A DNA stretch of 64,000 nt, taken from the NCBI RefSeq assembly GCF_017794765.1, contig NZ_CP051236.1:1878388-1942387 (forward strand), given 5' to 3'. Below are positions 50,868 to 61,000 of this stretch, one piece after another. The notes under the pieces are model-generated. The model did no database searches, had not been told where the DNA came from, and was given only the letters and a program-made list of their open reading frames with translations. Origin of the DNA: Nitratireductor sp. (GTDB taxonomy: Bacteria > Pseudomonadota > Alphaproteobacteria > Rhizobiales > Rhizobiaceae). Numbering within the stretch: position 1 is the first letter of the stretch; each line of letters begins with the position of its first letter. A program made the translations under genes and the position numbers.

Positions 50868-51767
50868 TCACTCGAGACCGTAGAGCCGGGCGATATCTTC
50901 GAGCATGAGCCGCGCGGCCAAAACACCGCCCGCTGTATTCCAGATCGTGTCGTCAACCTCGTGAACATTGCCGGCCTTCACCGCCGAAAGCGTTTGCCAG
51001 AGCGGATCCCGAAGCACCTCATCGGAAAGTTTTGTCGCCTCGCCATCGCCGGGCTCATAGGTGAAATAGAAGATGCGGTCGCCATCCATGTCCGGAATGC
51101 TTTCCTTGCCCACCTTCAGCACGAAGCTGTCGACATCCTGGTTCTCGGGCCGTTTGAAACCGATCTTTTCGAGAACGAAGCCGGAAAAACTGTCTTTCTG
51201 ATAAATGCGGATGTGACCCGGCATGAAGCGGACGACAGAGACCTTTTCGTTCACTTTCTCTCCCAGGGCGTCCGCAAGTTGCCGGACGCTCGCGTCGAAG
51301 TCCGAAAGCACTTTCTCGCCCGCTTCCTCTTTGTTCACGGCCTTCGCCCAGAGCTGGAAGTTCTCACGCCAATCGCCCCGTAGTCGCTCAGATATGACAG
51401 TGGGCGCAATTGCCGAAAGCTGCTCAAAGATTGCCTCATGGCGGAGCTTGGTTCCAAGAATGAGATCGGGCTCCAGAGCGGCGATCAGTTCCAGATTGAC
51501 CGCACTTTCCTTGCCGACCGGTTCCACATCGCTCATTTTCTCGGAGATGTGATGGTACCACGGGTCGCCATTCCACGAATTGGCGGCACCCACAGGCTTC
51601 ACGCCAAGCGCCAGCAACGCTTCGGTACCCTCGTTGGTGAGAACGACGACGCGTTGCGGTTCATCCGGAACCGTTGCCACCCCCATGGCATGCTCGATCT
51701 CGGCAGCACTTGCCGACATGGCGAAACCCGCAATCAATGCGGCCGATAAAAAAGGCAGAAAGCGCAT
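50868..51767 (-). CDS. Iron-siderophore ABC transporter, periplasmic binding protein
   Basis: A 299-aa FecB/FhuD-type solute-binding protein with a signal peptide (FLPFLSAALIAGFAMSASAA). A helical-backbone binding fold follows, with TVPDEPQRVVVLTNEGTEAL and LIAALEPDLILGTKLRHEA. It should hand a ferric siderophore to the permease encoded divergently at 51888-54749. The ligand cannot be read from sequence. Confidence 0.93.
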   Translation of the reverse strand: MRFLPFLSAALIAGFAMSASAAEIEHAMGVATVPDEPQRVVVLTNEGTEALLALGVKPVGAANSWNGDPWYHHISEKMSDVEPVGKESAVNLELIAALEPDLILGTKLRHEAIFEQLSAIAPTVISERLRGDWRENFQLWAKAVNKEEAGEKVLSDFDASVRQLADALGEKVNEKVSVVRFMPGHIRIYQKDSFSGFVLEKIGFKRPENQDVDSFVLKVGKESIPDMDGDRIFYFTYEPGDGEATKLSDEVLRDPLWQTLSAVKAGNVHEVDDTIWNTAGGVLAARLMLEDIARLYGLE

Positions 51768-51824
51768 CTACGTCTCCTGTTGTGGCGCGACGTCCTGTCG
51801 AAGGCATCGTCCAAACAAATGTTG

Positions 51825-51853
51825 TATAATAATGTCAAGTTTTAAGTTGACAT
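51825..51853. promoter_or_regulatory. Divergent iron-uptake promoter with palindrome
   Basis: ATGTCAA (51832-51838) and its inverse TTGACAT (51847-51853) flank an 8-base AT-rich centre. A perfect TATAAT lies just upstream at 51825-51830. The element is midway between the divergent binding-protein and permease genes, where an iron regulator such as RirA, Irr or Fur would act. It is not an exact match to any iron box I know. Confidence 0.45.
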
Positions 51854-51887
51854 GGCTTTCCCATTTCTGAAATGCAGCGGGGTGAAG

Positions 51888-52889
51888 ATGAGATCGACGC
51901 CGCGCCATTTACCGCATGTTCTGATGCTCGGGCTGATCGCTGTCCTGGCGGTCGTCAGTCTGCATGTGGGGATTCGGTTCACGCCTGCGAGCGAGGTCTG
52001 GCGCGCCTTGACCGAAGGTGGAGAAGATCAAACGGCCTTGATCGTCAACACGCTCCGTGTGCCTCGCACCCTGATTGCCATGGTGGTTGGCGGTGGGCTC
52101 GGACTTTCGGGGCTTCTGCTCCAGACTGCAAGTCGCAACCCGCTGGCCGAACCCGGCCTGCTTGGCATCAATGCCGGGGCGGGGCTGGCCGTGGTGTTGC
52201 TCGTCGTCTGCGCAGGAACCAGTTCGCTCACCCTGATCGCGGCAGCGGCCTGTCTGGGCGCGCTGTTATGCGCGCTCCTTGTCTTCTCTCTGGCATTTTC
52301 GGCAGGTGGGATAGCCTCCCCGTCCTACCTGCTGCTCGCCGGCGTCACGGTTGCAGCGCTTCTTTCCTCCGGGATTCAGATCATCATGGTGGCCGATGAA
52401 CGAACCATGGAGGAGCTGATCTTCTGGCTGTCAGGAGGCTTCGCTGACCGGAATGCTGACCTTCTCTATCTAGCAGCACCGGCCATCGGCGGATGCGCGC
52501 TGATCAGTGCGCTGCTTTATCCAATGCTGGATGCGCTGCTTACCGATGACATGACAGCTCAATCTTTGGGCGTTCCGGTTGTTAAACTTCGTCTGGCAGC
52601 GCTCATTCTGGCGGCGCTCATGGCCGGGATCGGCGTCTCGGTCGCGGGGCCGGTGGCGTTCATCGGCCTTGCCGCGCCACATCTTGCAAGGCTCACCGGC
52701 CTGCAGAGCCATCGGGATCTCATCCCTCTATCCCTCCTGACAGGTTCCGCACTCGCGTTGGCGGCAGACATTGCCGCTCGTTTCGTCATCTATCCGTCTG
52801 AAGCGCCCGTCGGTGTGCTTCTGGCGGCGGTGGGAGTGCCGGTGCTGCTATATCTTCTGCAGAGAAAACGGATTGGAGGCGCGGCGTGA
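51888..52889 (+). CDS. FecCD-family siderophore permease, first subunit
   Basis: A 333-aa polytopic inner-membrane permease of the FecCD family, with about nine helices. Typical stretches are LRVPRTLIAMVVGGGLGLSGLLLQ and RNPLAEPGLLGINAGAG, and near the end VAGPVAFIGLAAPHLARL, which couples to the ATPase. ATG 51852 is in frame, but it overlaps the palindrome, so ATG 51888 is preferred. The stop overlaps the second permease gene by 4 bases. Confidence 0.93.
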   Translation: MRSTPRHLPHVLMLGLIAVLAVVSLHVGIRFTPASEVWRALTEGGEDQTALIVNTLRVPRTLIAMVVGGGLGLSGLLLQTASRNPLAEPGLLGINAGAGLAVVLLVVCAGTSSLTLIAAAACLGALLCALLVFSLAFSAGGIASPSYLLLAGVTVAALLSSGIQIIMVADERTMEELIFWLSGGFADRNADLLYLAAPAIGGCALISALLYPMLDALLTDDMTAQSLGVPVVKLRLAALILAALMAGIGVSVAGPVAFIGLAAPHLARLTGLQSHRDLIPLSLLTGSALALAADIAARFVIYPSEAPVGVLLAAVGVPVLLYLLQRKRIGGAA

Positions 52890-53929
52890 GGGCAGCCAGT
52901 CCTGTATACTTTTCCACTCCCGTCGCATCGCGGATCATGGTTCTTGCCCTCTGTGTGTCGGTCGTTTGCCTTCTGGGGCTTGCCGGTGTTGCGCTGGGAA
53001 GTTCCGGCATGCCGCTGAACCGCGTGGTGTCGGCCATTTTGGGAATGGGGGAGCGGAGCGATGGCATCATCATCTGGTCATTGCGCATGCCCCGTCTGCT
53101 GATGGCTGGGTTGAGCGGCGTGGCGCTCGCGCTCGCCGGTTTCATCCTTCAACGGGCAACGCGTAATGAGCTTGCTTCCCCAGCGGTGCTCGGCATTGTC
53201 GATGGCGCGGCGCTGGGTGTGATGTGCTTCCTTTTCATGTTCAGCAATGAATCGAACGCTCTTGTTGTCAGCATCATGTGGCAGCCACTGGCTGCCGCAC
53301 TGGGGGGCATATTCTTCGCGAGCGTCGTCATCATTCTCGCTGTGCGCACGGAAGCGCCGCCATTACGCACCATTCTCTATGGTGTGGCGCTGGGAGCGCT
53401 GGCAAAGGCGGGAGTGACGCTCTTTCTTGTCGATGGACCTGTGCATCGCGCCAGCCAGGCAGCCATGTGGCTCGCAGGCTCAGTTTATCAGGCGCGCTGG
53501 GCAGACGTCGAGGTGATGGCCATGGTGCTTGTCATTCTTGTGCCGCTCACCTTTCTGTTTTCACGCCGCATGGATCAGCTGCAGCTCGACGAGATCAGCG
53601 CACAGGCAAGTGGTCTGCCCGTGCGCTCCACTCAGTTGATGCTGTTTGCGCTCGCGGCATTCCTCACCGCTGCCGCCGTTTCCTTTGCCGGCGCCATCGG
53701 TTTTGTCGGTCTCATGGCTCCCCACGTTGCGCGCCTTATTTTGCCGGGGCGCGCCGGCACGCAGATGCTGGCTGCGGCATTGGTGGGCGGGGCGATGGTT
53801 ATGGCAGCCGATATCGTGGTGCGGATCCTGTTCGCCCCGCTTGAGGTTCCCGCCGGCGCGGTGACGGCAGTAATCGGTGCGCCGTATTTCCTTTTCATTC
53901 TCATACGTGCGGGGCGCGTTCATGCATAA
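52886..53929 (+). CDS. FecCD-family siderophore permease, second subunit
   Basis: A 347-aa FecCD permease, the heterodimer partner of the preceding one. It has LRMPRLLMAGLSGVALALAG, RNELASPAVLGIVDGAAL and FAGAIGFVGLMAPHVARL, the last being the ATPase contact loop. It starts at GTG with 4-base overlap and itself overlaps the ATPase gene by 8 bases. Confidence 0.94.
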   Translation: MRAASPVYFSTPVASRIMVLALCVSVVCLLGLAGVALGSSGMPLNRVVSAILGMGERSDGIIIWSLRMPRLLMAGLSGVALALAGFILQRATRNELASPAVLGIVDGAALGVMCFLFMFSNESNALVVSIMWQPLAAALGGIFFASVVIILAVRTEAPPLRTILYGVALGALAKAGVTLFLVDGPVHRASQAAMWLAGSVYQARWADVEVMAMVLVILVPLTFLFSRRMDQLQLDEISAQASGLPVRSTQLMLFALAAFLTAAAVSFAGAIGFVGLMAPHVARLILPGRAGTQMLAAALVGGAMVMAADIVVRILFAPLEVPAGAVTAVIGAPYFLFILIRAGRVHA

Positions 53930-54749
53930 CGATCAACGAAATGAGATTGAGTTGCGCTCCGTTACGCTCGGCTATCCGGGCAAACGTGTGTTCAGCGACC
54001 TGAACCTCTCGATCCGTCCTGGGAGGCTGACGGCCTTCTGTGGGCCCAATGGCTGCGGCAAATCAACGGCGTTGCGCGCCATGCGGGCGCTCCTGCCGGC
54101 AGATGCCGGTTTGGTGCTGCTGCGCGACACGCCCATTACCGATCTGCCGGTGAGGGCGCTTGCCCGTGAAATCGCCATGCTGACGCAAAGCCCCACAGCA
54201 CCCGGGGAACTGTCTGTTGAACAGCTGGTCACACTTGGCCGCTATGCACACCGCAGGGCCTTTACCTCTGCCGCAGGGAGTGACCGCACAGCCGTTACAA
54301 ATGCGCTGCGGGAAACGAATCTGGCGGATATGGCCGACCGCCCAATCGGCACGCTGTCGGGTGGGCAGCTTCAGCGGGTCTGGATTGCGATGGTTCTGGC
54401 GCAGGCATCTCCTGTCATCCTGCTGGACGAGCCCACCAACCATCTTGATATTGCGCATGCTCTGGAAGTGCTGGCGCTGGTGCGTCGTCTCGGCGCGCAG
54501 GAGGGCAAGACGGTGGTGGTCGTACTCCATGATTTGAATCTGGCTGCACGTTTCGCCGACGATATCGTCTTCTTTCGCGGGGGCGAAGTAGCTGGATCCG
54601 GCCCGGTGGAAGAAGTCTTCCGTCAGGAACTCATCCAAGATGTGTTCGGGATCGAATGCATCGTGCGGCAGGAAGAGGTGTCTCAACGGCCTTTCTGTGT
54701 GCCTATCGCTGCCTGTCCCGGACGCCGGGATCGCCTGGTTCAGGACTAG
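53922..54749 (+). CDS. FecE-type siderophore ABC transporter ATPase
   Basis: A 275-aa ABC ATPase with Walker A GPNGCGKST (about 39-47), signature LSGGQLQRVWIA, Walker B VILLDEPTNHLD and the switch histidine in VVLHDLNLAA. It energises uptake through the two FecCD subunits. The C-terminus is slightly extended and Cys-containing (IECIV, AACPGRR). ATG 53922 lies inside the preceding gene's end. Confidence 0.95.
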   Translation: MHNDQRNEIELRSVTLGYPGKRVFSDLNLSIRPGRLTAFCGPNGCGKSTALRAMRALLPADAGLVLLRDTPITDLPVRALAREIAMLTQSPTAPGELSVEQLVTLGRYAHRRAFTSAAGSDRTAVTNALRETNLADMADRPIGTLSGGQLQRVWIAMVLAQASPVILLDEPTNHLDIAHALEVLALVRRLGAQEGKTVVVVLHDLNLAARFADDIVFFRGGEVAGSGPVEEVFRQELIQDVFGIECIVRQEEVSQRPFCVPIAACPGRRDRLVQD

Positions 54750-55037
54750 AATTTTCAGGAAATGCTTCGCCAAAGCGTTTCGCATGGTTATCAGAACCTT
54801 GCTGCGACCGTTAACGATTTGAGCTTGTCCGTCTGCCCAAAACCCATGACCGGCAGGGCTTTGCGGTGCTTAACAAAAACAGGCATTTACTGAAAATTTG
54901 AACTTTGTTTTCTTCAAATTAAGCACAAGATTTAACGGCGATTTCAGCCGCACCCTGCATTCTCGAAAGCATCGAAGGGCTGGCCCGACAGGGACAAAAC
55001 AAAAGGCTCTCGGGAGTAAAAACAGGGATCTTGAATT
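54750..55037. other. 288-base intergenic region upstream of the Sel1-repeat gene
   Basis: AT-richer than its surroundings and without a credible gene. It contains an inverted repeat, AATTTGAA (54895-54902) and TTCAAATT (54913-54920), with 10 bases between, and TTAAC-type sequences near 54870 and 54932 that resemble CtrA half-sites. These are candidate promoter elements only. Confidence 0.4.
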
Positions 55038-55304
55038 ATGGCACGTTACGATGTTCAGGAAGCAGGCTTCGGTACGGCTGGTTCGTCCACCCAGGCCGAC
55101 GTGCTGTTTCAACTTGGAATGATGTATGCGACCGGTCGCGACTGCGACGTCGATCTGGTGGCCGCGCACAAATGGTTCAATATTGCAGCCATCAAGGGTT
55201 CTGAACGTGCGGCTGAGCTGCGCTCGGAACTGGCGGCGGGCATGTCCAAGCCAGAGCTCGCCAGAGCGCTGCGCGATGCCCGTGAATGGATGACGATGCA
55301 CTGA
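55038..55304 (+). CDS. Sel1-repeat small protein
   Basis: An 88-aa protein with one complete Sel1-like repeat (VLFQLGMMYATGRDCDVDLVAAHKWFNIAAIKG split over residues 23-55), a helical hairpin used in protein-protein contacts, and a C-terminal helix. No signal peptide. Its role is unknown. It converges on the carboxylase gene. Confidence 0.85.
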   Translation: MARYDVQEAGFGTAGSSTQADVLFQLGMMYATGRDCDVDLVAAHKWFNIAAIKGSERAAELRSELAAGMSKPELARALRDAREWMTMH

Positions 55305-55320
55305 TGCGGTGGGGGCGGAC

Positions 55321-55359
55321 CGTTCAGGGCCTGGCCTGAAACTGGCCGGGCCCTGAGCG
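55321..55359. terminator. Hairpin between the convergent Sel1 and mccA genes
   Basis: cagggcctggcc (55325-55336) pairs with ggccgggccctg (55344-55355) with one G-U wobble; four flanking bases extend the stem. The loop has 7 bases and there is no T run. A bidirectional stop for converging transcripts is likely. Confidence 0.6.
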
Positions 55360-55384
55360 CAAGGCACCATCAAAAACTGGCCGC

Positions 55385-57340
55385 CTATTCGGCGCCCTGA
55401 AAACGGACGAGCATTGCACCATCGTTGACCTGCGCACCCTCAGCCGCGATCTCGGCGATGACACCGTCATGCGGCGCGGTAATGGTGTGCTCCATTTTCA
55501 TTGCTTCGAGCACCAGTAGTGGCTGGCCTTTCTGCACCGTTTCGTTGACCGCGGCACGGACCAGCTTCACCAGACCGGGCATCGGCGCCCTTAGTCGGTC
55601 GCCACCGCCACTTTCTTCAGCGGCCTGCAAAGGGTCCGGCACTTTCAACGTCAGCGCATCGGCACCCTCAAACACTGTAATGTGCCCTGGCCACGAGGCA
55701 ATGCGGGTGGGATCGTCACGTCGCACGATGATGGGTTGAGCGGATTGATCATCGCCAAGGCGAATGGCCAGCGCGCCATCGGCCTGGGCCGAGACGCAGG
55801 CTTCCACAATGTCCTCATCATGCATTACCGTCCGCTTGTGAATGAGCGGCCTGAAATGGCCATAGCCCGAAATTGCGGAGAATGGGCTGGCCGTGTCTTC
55901 CGAACGATCAGTGCTGCTCGTTGCAGCGATGGCTGCTGCAAGATGTCTTTCCTGCAGCGCCGCGGTCTTGGTCAGAACGTCCTGCTTGCGGCCGATCAAG
56001 CCGGTTTCAAGCCGCCCGGCATAAAAATCATCGTCGCGCAGCAGCCGTGTTAGAAAACCGAGATTGACGGTGGAGCCGGCAACTTCGGTTTTCTCAAGCG
56101 CGGTTGCCAGTCCGTCAATGGCGCCCTCCCGCGTCGGGGCATGGACGATCAGCTTCGCGATCATCGGATCGTAAAAGGGAGTGATCGCATCTTTCTCCGC
56201 GACACCGGCATCAATGCGCAGCGTTGCGGTGTCGAGCCTGTCTGGGAACCGCAAATGGTGCAGCGTTCCCGTGGCCGGGAGAAAATCCCGTGTCGCATCC
56301 TCCGCGTAAAGACGCGCTTCGACCGCATGGCCGGTCAGGGTGATCTCCTCCTGGGTGCGGGGCAGGGTCTCGCCTGCAGCCACCCGCAACTGCCACTCTA
56401 CGAGGTCAACGCCTGTGACCATCTCGGTCACGGGGTGCTCCACCTGCAGCCGCGTGTTCATTTCCATGAACCAGAAGCGATCCGGTCGTAGCCCTTCCGA
56501 AGCATCGACGATGAACTCGATCGTGCCGGCGCCGCTATAGGAAATGGCCCTGGCCGCCTTCACGGCGGCTTCCGTCATCGCGATACGTGTTTCCTCGTTC
56601 ATTCCGGGCGCAGGAGCCTCTTCGATCACCTTTTGATGCCGGCGCTGGGCCGAGCAATCGCGTTCGAAGAGGTGGACGGCGTGACCGTGCCTGTCCCCGA
56701 AAACCTGCACCTCGATATGCCTCGGTGACTGAATATACTTTTCGACCAGCACGCGCTCATCGCCGAACGCCGCCTTTGCTTCCCTTTGGGCGGCCGCCAG
56801 CGCATCGGGAAAGGCGTCGGGGTCGGATACCAGCCGCATGCCCTTTCCCCCACCGCCCGCGCGTGCCTTGATGAGCACCGGATAGCCGATTTCATTGGCC
56901 TTGGAGGCAAGGGCGACAAGCGCCTGCGTGTCACCATGATAACCCGGCACGACTGGGACCCCGGCCTTCTCCATGAGCCTTTTTGCGGCATCTTTCAGGC
57001 CCATTGCGCGGATGGCTTGCGATGACGGGCCGACAAAGATCAGACCCGCCGCCTCCACCTGTTCAACGAAGTCCGGATTTTCTGACAGAAAGCCATAGCC
57101 TGGATGGATGGCCTGCGCGCCGGTTTCACGAGCAGCGGCAATGATTTTCTCACCATTGAGATAGCTTTCCGCAGCCGGGGCAGCACCGATGCAGATTGCC
57201 TGGTCAGCGACACGCACATGCAGTGCGTTCCTGTCCGCATCTGAATAGACCGCCACTGTAGCGATCCCCAGACGTCGTGCGGTTCTGATGACCCGGACGG
57301 CAATTTCTCCGCGATTGGCAATGAGAATTTTGTCGAACAT
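55385..57340 (-). CDS. mccA: Methylcrotonyl-CoA carboxylase alpha (biotin carboxylase/carrier) subunit
   Basis: A 651-aa subunit with a biotin carboxylase part (residues 1-445; ATP-grasp with RAGGGGKGMRLV, EKYIQSPRHIEVQVFGD, FMEMNTRLQVEHPVTEM) and a C-terminal biotin carrier with K615 in LEAMKMEHT. With the beta subunit at the right edge it carboxylates 3-methylcrotonyl-CoA in leucine degradation. Propionyl- and acetyl-CoA carboxylase subunits look similar; the MccB partner decides. The two genes are on the same strand but 5.4 kb apart. Confidence 0.9.
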   Translation of the reverse strand: MFDKILIANRGEIAVRVIRTARRLGIATVAVYSDADRNALHVRVADQAICIGAAPAAESYLNGEKIIAAARETGAQAIHPGYGFLSENPDFVEQVEAAGLIFVGPSSQAIRAMGLKDAAKRLMEKAGVPVVPGYHGDTQALVALASKANEIGYPVLIKARAGGGGKGMRLVSDPDAFPDALAAAQREAKAAFGDERVLVEKYIQSPRHIEVQVFGDRHGHAVHLFERDCSAQRRHQKVIEEAPAPGMNEETRIAMTEAAVKAARAISYSGAGTIEFIVDASEGLRPDRFWFMEMNTRLQVEHPVTEMVTGVDLVEWQLRVAAGETLPRTQEEITLTGHAVEARLYAEDATRDFLPATGTLHHLRFPDRLDTATLRIDAGVAEKDAITPFYDPMIAKLIVHAPTREGAIDGLATALEKTEVAGSTVNLGFLTRLLRDDDFYAGRLETGLIGRKQDVLTKTAALQERHLAAAIAATSSTDRSEDTASPFSAISGYGHFRPLIHKRTVMHDEDIVEACVSAQADGALAIRLGDDQSAQPIIVRRDDPTRIASWPGHITVFEGADALTLKVPDPLQAAEESGGGDRLRAPMPGLVKLVRAAVNETVQKGQPLLVLEAMKMEHTITAPHDGVIAEIAAEGAQVNDGAMLVRFQGAE

Positions 57341-58022
57341 GCAGAACGTTCCTCCTACGAAGCAGCAATACCATAGTGTGTTGAGAGCGGTTTGTGGCGG
57401 GAAATTTGCCGCTTATTCCATCCGTTCTGCGCGGCTCCCATATCGCTTGCGTCTCTTGGAAAATTTCTTTCCTCGGCACGGAATATTTGAAGTGTATCTC
57501 ACCCGAAAGTGGGTAAGCCATACAGTATTGATGACCCCCGCATCCGGTAATGATACCCAGAACTACTGCGACATGGCCGATCCGATCAAATATGTTTTGG
57601 TGAAAGTGCCGGGGGTTTTTTGTAGCGCCTGCATGCTCCTCATATGCCTTGCAGGGGGAGAAAATCGGCTCCTCGGCAAATGGAATACTACTGTGTGTGT
57701 CCCGAGACGGCCGCAGTGCGAAGCGCGTGTGGCTCCGCCTGCCCGGGATACTTCAGAAACAGCCGGTTCGCGTTCGACGTAGTTTGACCTTGAAATCCTG
57801 TGCGCGGGTATGAGCTGCTCGAGTGGAATAGCGTTGCAACGCCGGGAAACGGTGTTCTGGGCAAACGAGTAGCGAAAACCATTGGCGAGAAAAAAGCGGA
57901 TCGGTGGGTTGAGCCCGCCGCGAGCCGTAGCGGCCGCGCGTATGACAGTGAGTCGGGAATGTTCGGAGGCGTGAAGCGGAGCAATTCGCTGAATTTGTCA
58001 GCAGATAACAGATGGAAATTCC
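57341..58022. other. 682-base intergenic region upstream of the giant outer-membrane protein
   Basis: Partly AT-rich and without a convincing gene; short frames on both strands lack ribosome sites and known domains. It must hold the promoters of mccA (minus) and the giant outer-membrane protein (plus). Such a long leader is unusual in this dense window and may hide regulatory RNA or remnants of an insertion. I see no riboswitch that I recognise. Confidence 0.6.
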
Positions 58023-61000
58023 ATGATGAAATATTCACCATCCCGCTTTCTGTTCGCCAGTAGTCTTGTATCTATTTCGGCTACTCTGCAAATCGGACCG
58101 CTCTTCGCAGCGGATATGCAGGGGACGGAGCCCATTCCTGAGCCACCAATATTCTCTTCCTCACCCTTGCGGCAGAATGCGCGCATTGTGGGAGGTGCTC
58201 CCATGGGGGGGACGGTTGGTGGAGCCCCTATGCTCGTGCCTGGAGATGCGGTTCCCGTATACAAAGGGGACGAGATGCCGCCGCTTGTCGATCTGGAAGG
58301 AAACTGTGGCGGCGTTCCCTGTCCTGCGGCGATGCGCGGAAAGATGCTGGACAACAGTTCCGTAGGAAAGTTGCGGATCGGTGAGAACACGGAACTCGCT
58401 GGACCAGGCGATCGACCGGCTGTTCCGTTCGTCATTTCCGTTGATGGGCAGATTGTCGATGAAAGCGGTCAGATCACGAATGAGGGCATGTTCGGCGTTT
58501 CACCGAATTCGCGACCGGTCGACAAGCAGCGCAAAACCGATCTCGACCTCAGCTCCGTGGATATTCAGATCAAGTTCGACGGGTTGGACACGGAACCATT
58601 GCTCAATGTGTCGACCGTGCCCGTGCAGCGGATCTTTCGCGAAGGAGAGCCTGTTCGTTTCTACGCCACCTCCAATTACCCTGCATTCATCACGCGCGCG
58701 GAAATTCGCATCTACGAGAGCAACGTTGCCTGGAGCAACCGGCCTTTGGCGGTCGTTCCCATCAATGTTAATGGCGAGGCCAGCTGGGTTATGCCTGCCC
58801 GAAGTGGCCGTGAGTTCCACTATGTGTTGCGTGTCTACGATGCCAAGGGTCGCTTCGACGAAACAGTACCGCTGAGCATCGCCAGCACGCGCGGCGAGTT
58901 TCTATCCGATTCGGGATACGGCGTGGCTCCAGGCAAAGCGGAAGACAGGACCGCATTTCGCAATATTCCGGTCTACGGCGGTGCCATAACGGTCTACGGA
59001 AAGAACGTTCCTGAAGGCTACGGTATCGTCGCATTCGATGAACTTGTTCCCCTGGACCCCAACGGGACATTTGTCACCCAGCGCATTATGCCTCCGGGGC
59101 AGCACGTGGTCGACGTTGCTGTTGATGGTGGCTCGAAGGCCGGTGGCCTTTACTTCAGCCGCGACGTGAACATTCCGACCAATGATTGGTTCTATGTTGC
59201 GCTTGCAGATTTCACTATCGGCAAGCGAACCGGCGATAGCGGTATCGAGGAAGTGCGGACAGGTGAGTTTGACAAAGTGTGGAACACAGGTCGCCTCGCG
59301 TTCTATCTGCGTGGTAAGATCAAGGGTAAGTTCCTGCTGACGGCAGCCGCTGATACAGGCGAGAACGAGGTCAAGAACCTCTTCCGGGATCTCGATGCGC
59401 GAGATCCGAGGGAGCTTCTGCGTCGTATCGATCCCGACAAGTATTATCCCGTCTATGGTGACGATTCCACCTCGGTCGAGGACGCGCCCACCAACGGGAA
59501 GTTCTATGTGCGCCTGGCCCGTGGTGAGAGCCACGTGATGTGGGGCAACTACAAGACAAAGATTTCGGGGACACGCTTCCTCCAGGTGGACCGTGGTCTT
59601 TATGGCGCCGAGATGGTTCTGCGTTCAGCGGGCAATAACGCGAACGGCGAGCCCAAATTCACAGCAACGGCCTTCGCGGCAAAGCCAGAAACGCTCCCAC
59701 AGCGGGACGAGTTTCTTGGCACTGGTGGTTCGGCATACTTCCTCAAGCGACAACGCATCATAGAGGGGTCGGAGACGCTTCACATTGAATACCGCGACAA
59801 GATTACAGGGCGAGTTATCGAGAGGCGCGCTCTGGTCTATGGCGAAGACTATACCATCGACTATCTGCAGGGCGTCGTCATTCTCGATGCACCGCTGTCT
59901 TCCGGTTCCATTGATGACGGTGCGGTTCGTGAGGGTGCTCTGGGTGGCTACAAGGCCTACATGATCGCCCAGTACGAGTATCGTGCACGAGCCGGTGATA
60001 TGGAAAACTATGTCTATGGTGGTCGTGCGCAGACCTGGCTTGGCAAGAGCATTCGGCTGGGTGCCACCGGTATCAAGGATTCGACGGGATTGTCCGATCA
60101 GACAGCCTACGGCGCCGATTTGCGCCTGCAGCGATCCGAGGACACCTTTATTGACGGTGAAATCGCGTATTCGAAGGGGCCAGGTTTCGGGCTCTCGCGG
60201 TCAACCGACGGCGGTCTGTCACTGGCGGATCAGGAGACGGCGGGACGCGAGGGCATTTCGGCCAAGGCGTGGAGCCTGCGTGGTCAGATGGCCTTCAAAG
60301 ACCTGCGCTTCCTGGGCACTGCAGGCAAAATTGGCGGATATTATGAGCAGAAAGAAGCTGGCTTCTCCAGCGTGACCGAGCAGGTGGATTCCGACGAGCG
60401 CAGTTGGGGCGCGGAAGCCGAAATTCCCTTGAGCGCAGCCATGAACCTCAAGCTCTCTTATGACGACTATCTGAACGAAGATGGCAAGCAACACAGCAAT
60501 GCGGAACTGGAGGTCAGTTACGCCTTCGATGCCTACTGGAAGGCGGCCTTCGGCATCGCCTATTCCAAACTCCACTCGCCAGGAGCCATTGCGTCTGGAA
60601 AATCCGGTTATGACGGGACGCGGCTCGACGCGGGTCTGCGTGTCGACTATCGCCAGGATGATGATTACCTCTACTATGGTTTCGTTCAGGGAACAGTCGA
60701 CAGGAAAGGCAATATTTCCAAGAATGATCGCTACGGTGTGGGCGCGGAAGTCCGTCTGAGCGAAAAGCTTGGCGCCGAGGGCGAGGTGTCCTGGGGTAAA
60801 TCCGGGATCGGCGGACTTGCCGCGCTGACTTACGATCCGACACCTGAAGATCACTACTATATCGGTTATCGCCTCGATCCGGATCGCGCTACGGACGGCA
60901 CCTATGGATACGACCTCCAGGGCCGGGACCATGGCGCCGTGGTTGCGGGCGTAAAGAAGCGAATGAGCGATGTGGTTTCGGCCTATTCGGAAGCCGATGT

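Noticed and set aside
54870..55373. A 167-codon minus-strand frame over the Sel1 gene
   Set aside because: Antisense to a recognisable Sel1 repeat and without a start signal.
57288..57782. A 164-codon plus-strand frame starting inside mccA
   Set aside because: It begins antisense to mccA, has no ribosome site or domain, and its composition looks non-coding.
57688..58041. A 117-codon minus-strand frame in the leader of the giant protein
   Set aside because: It overlaps the giant gene's start and has no support beyond being open.
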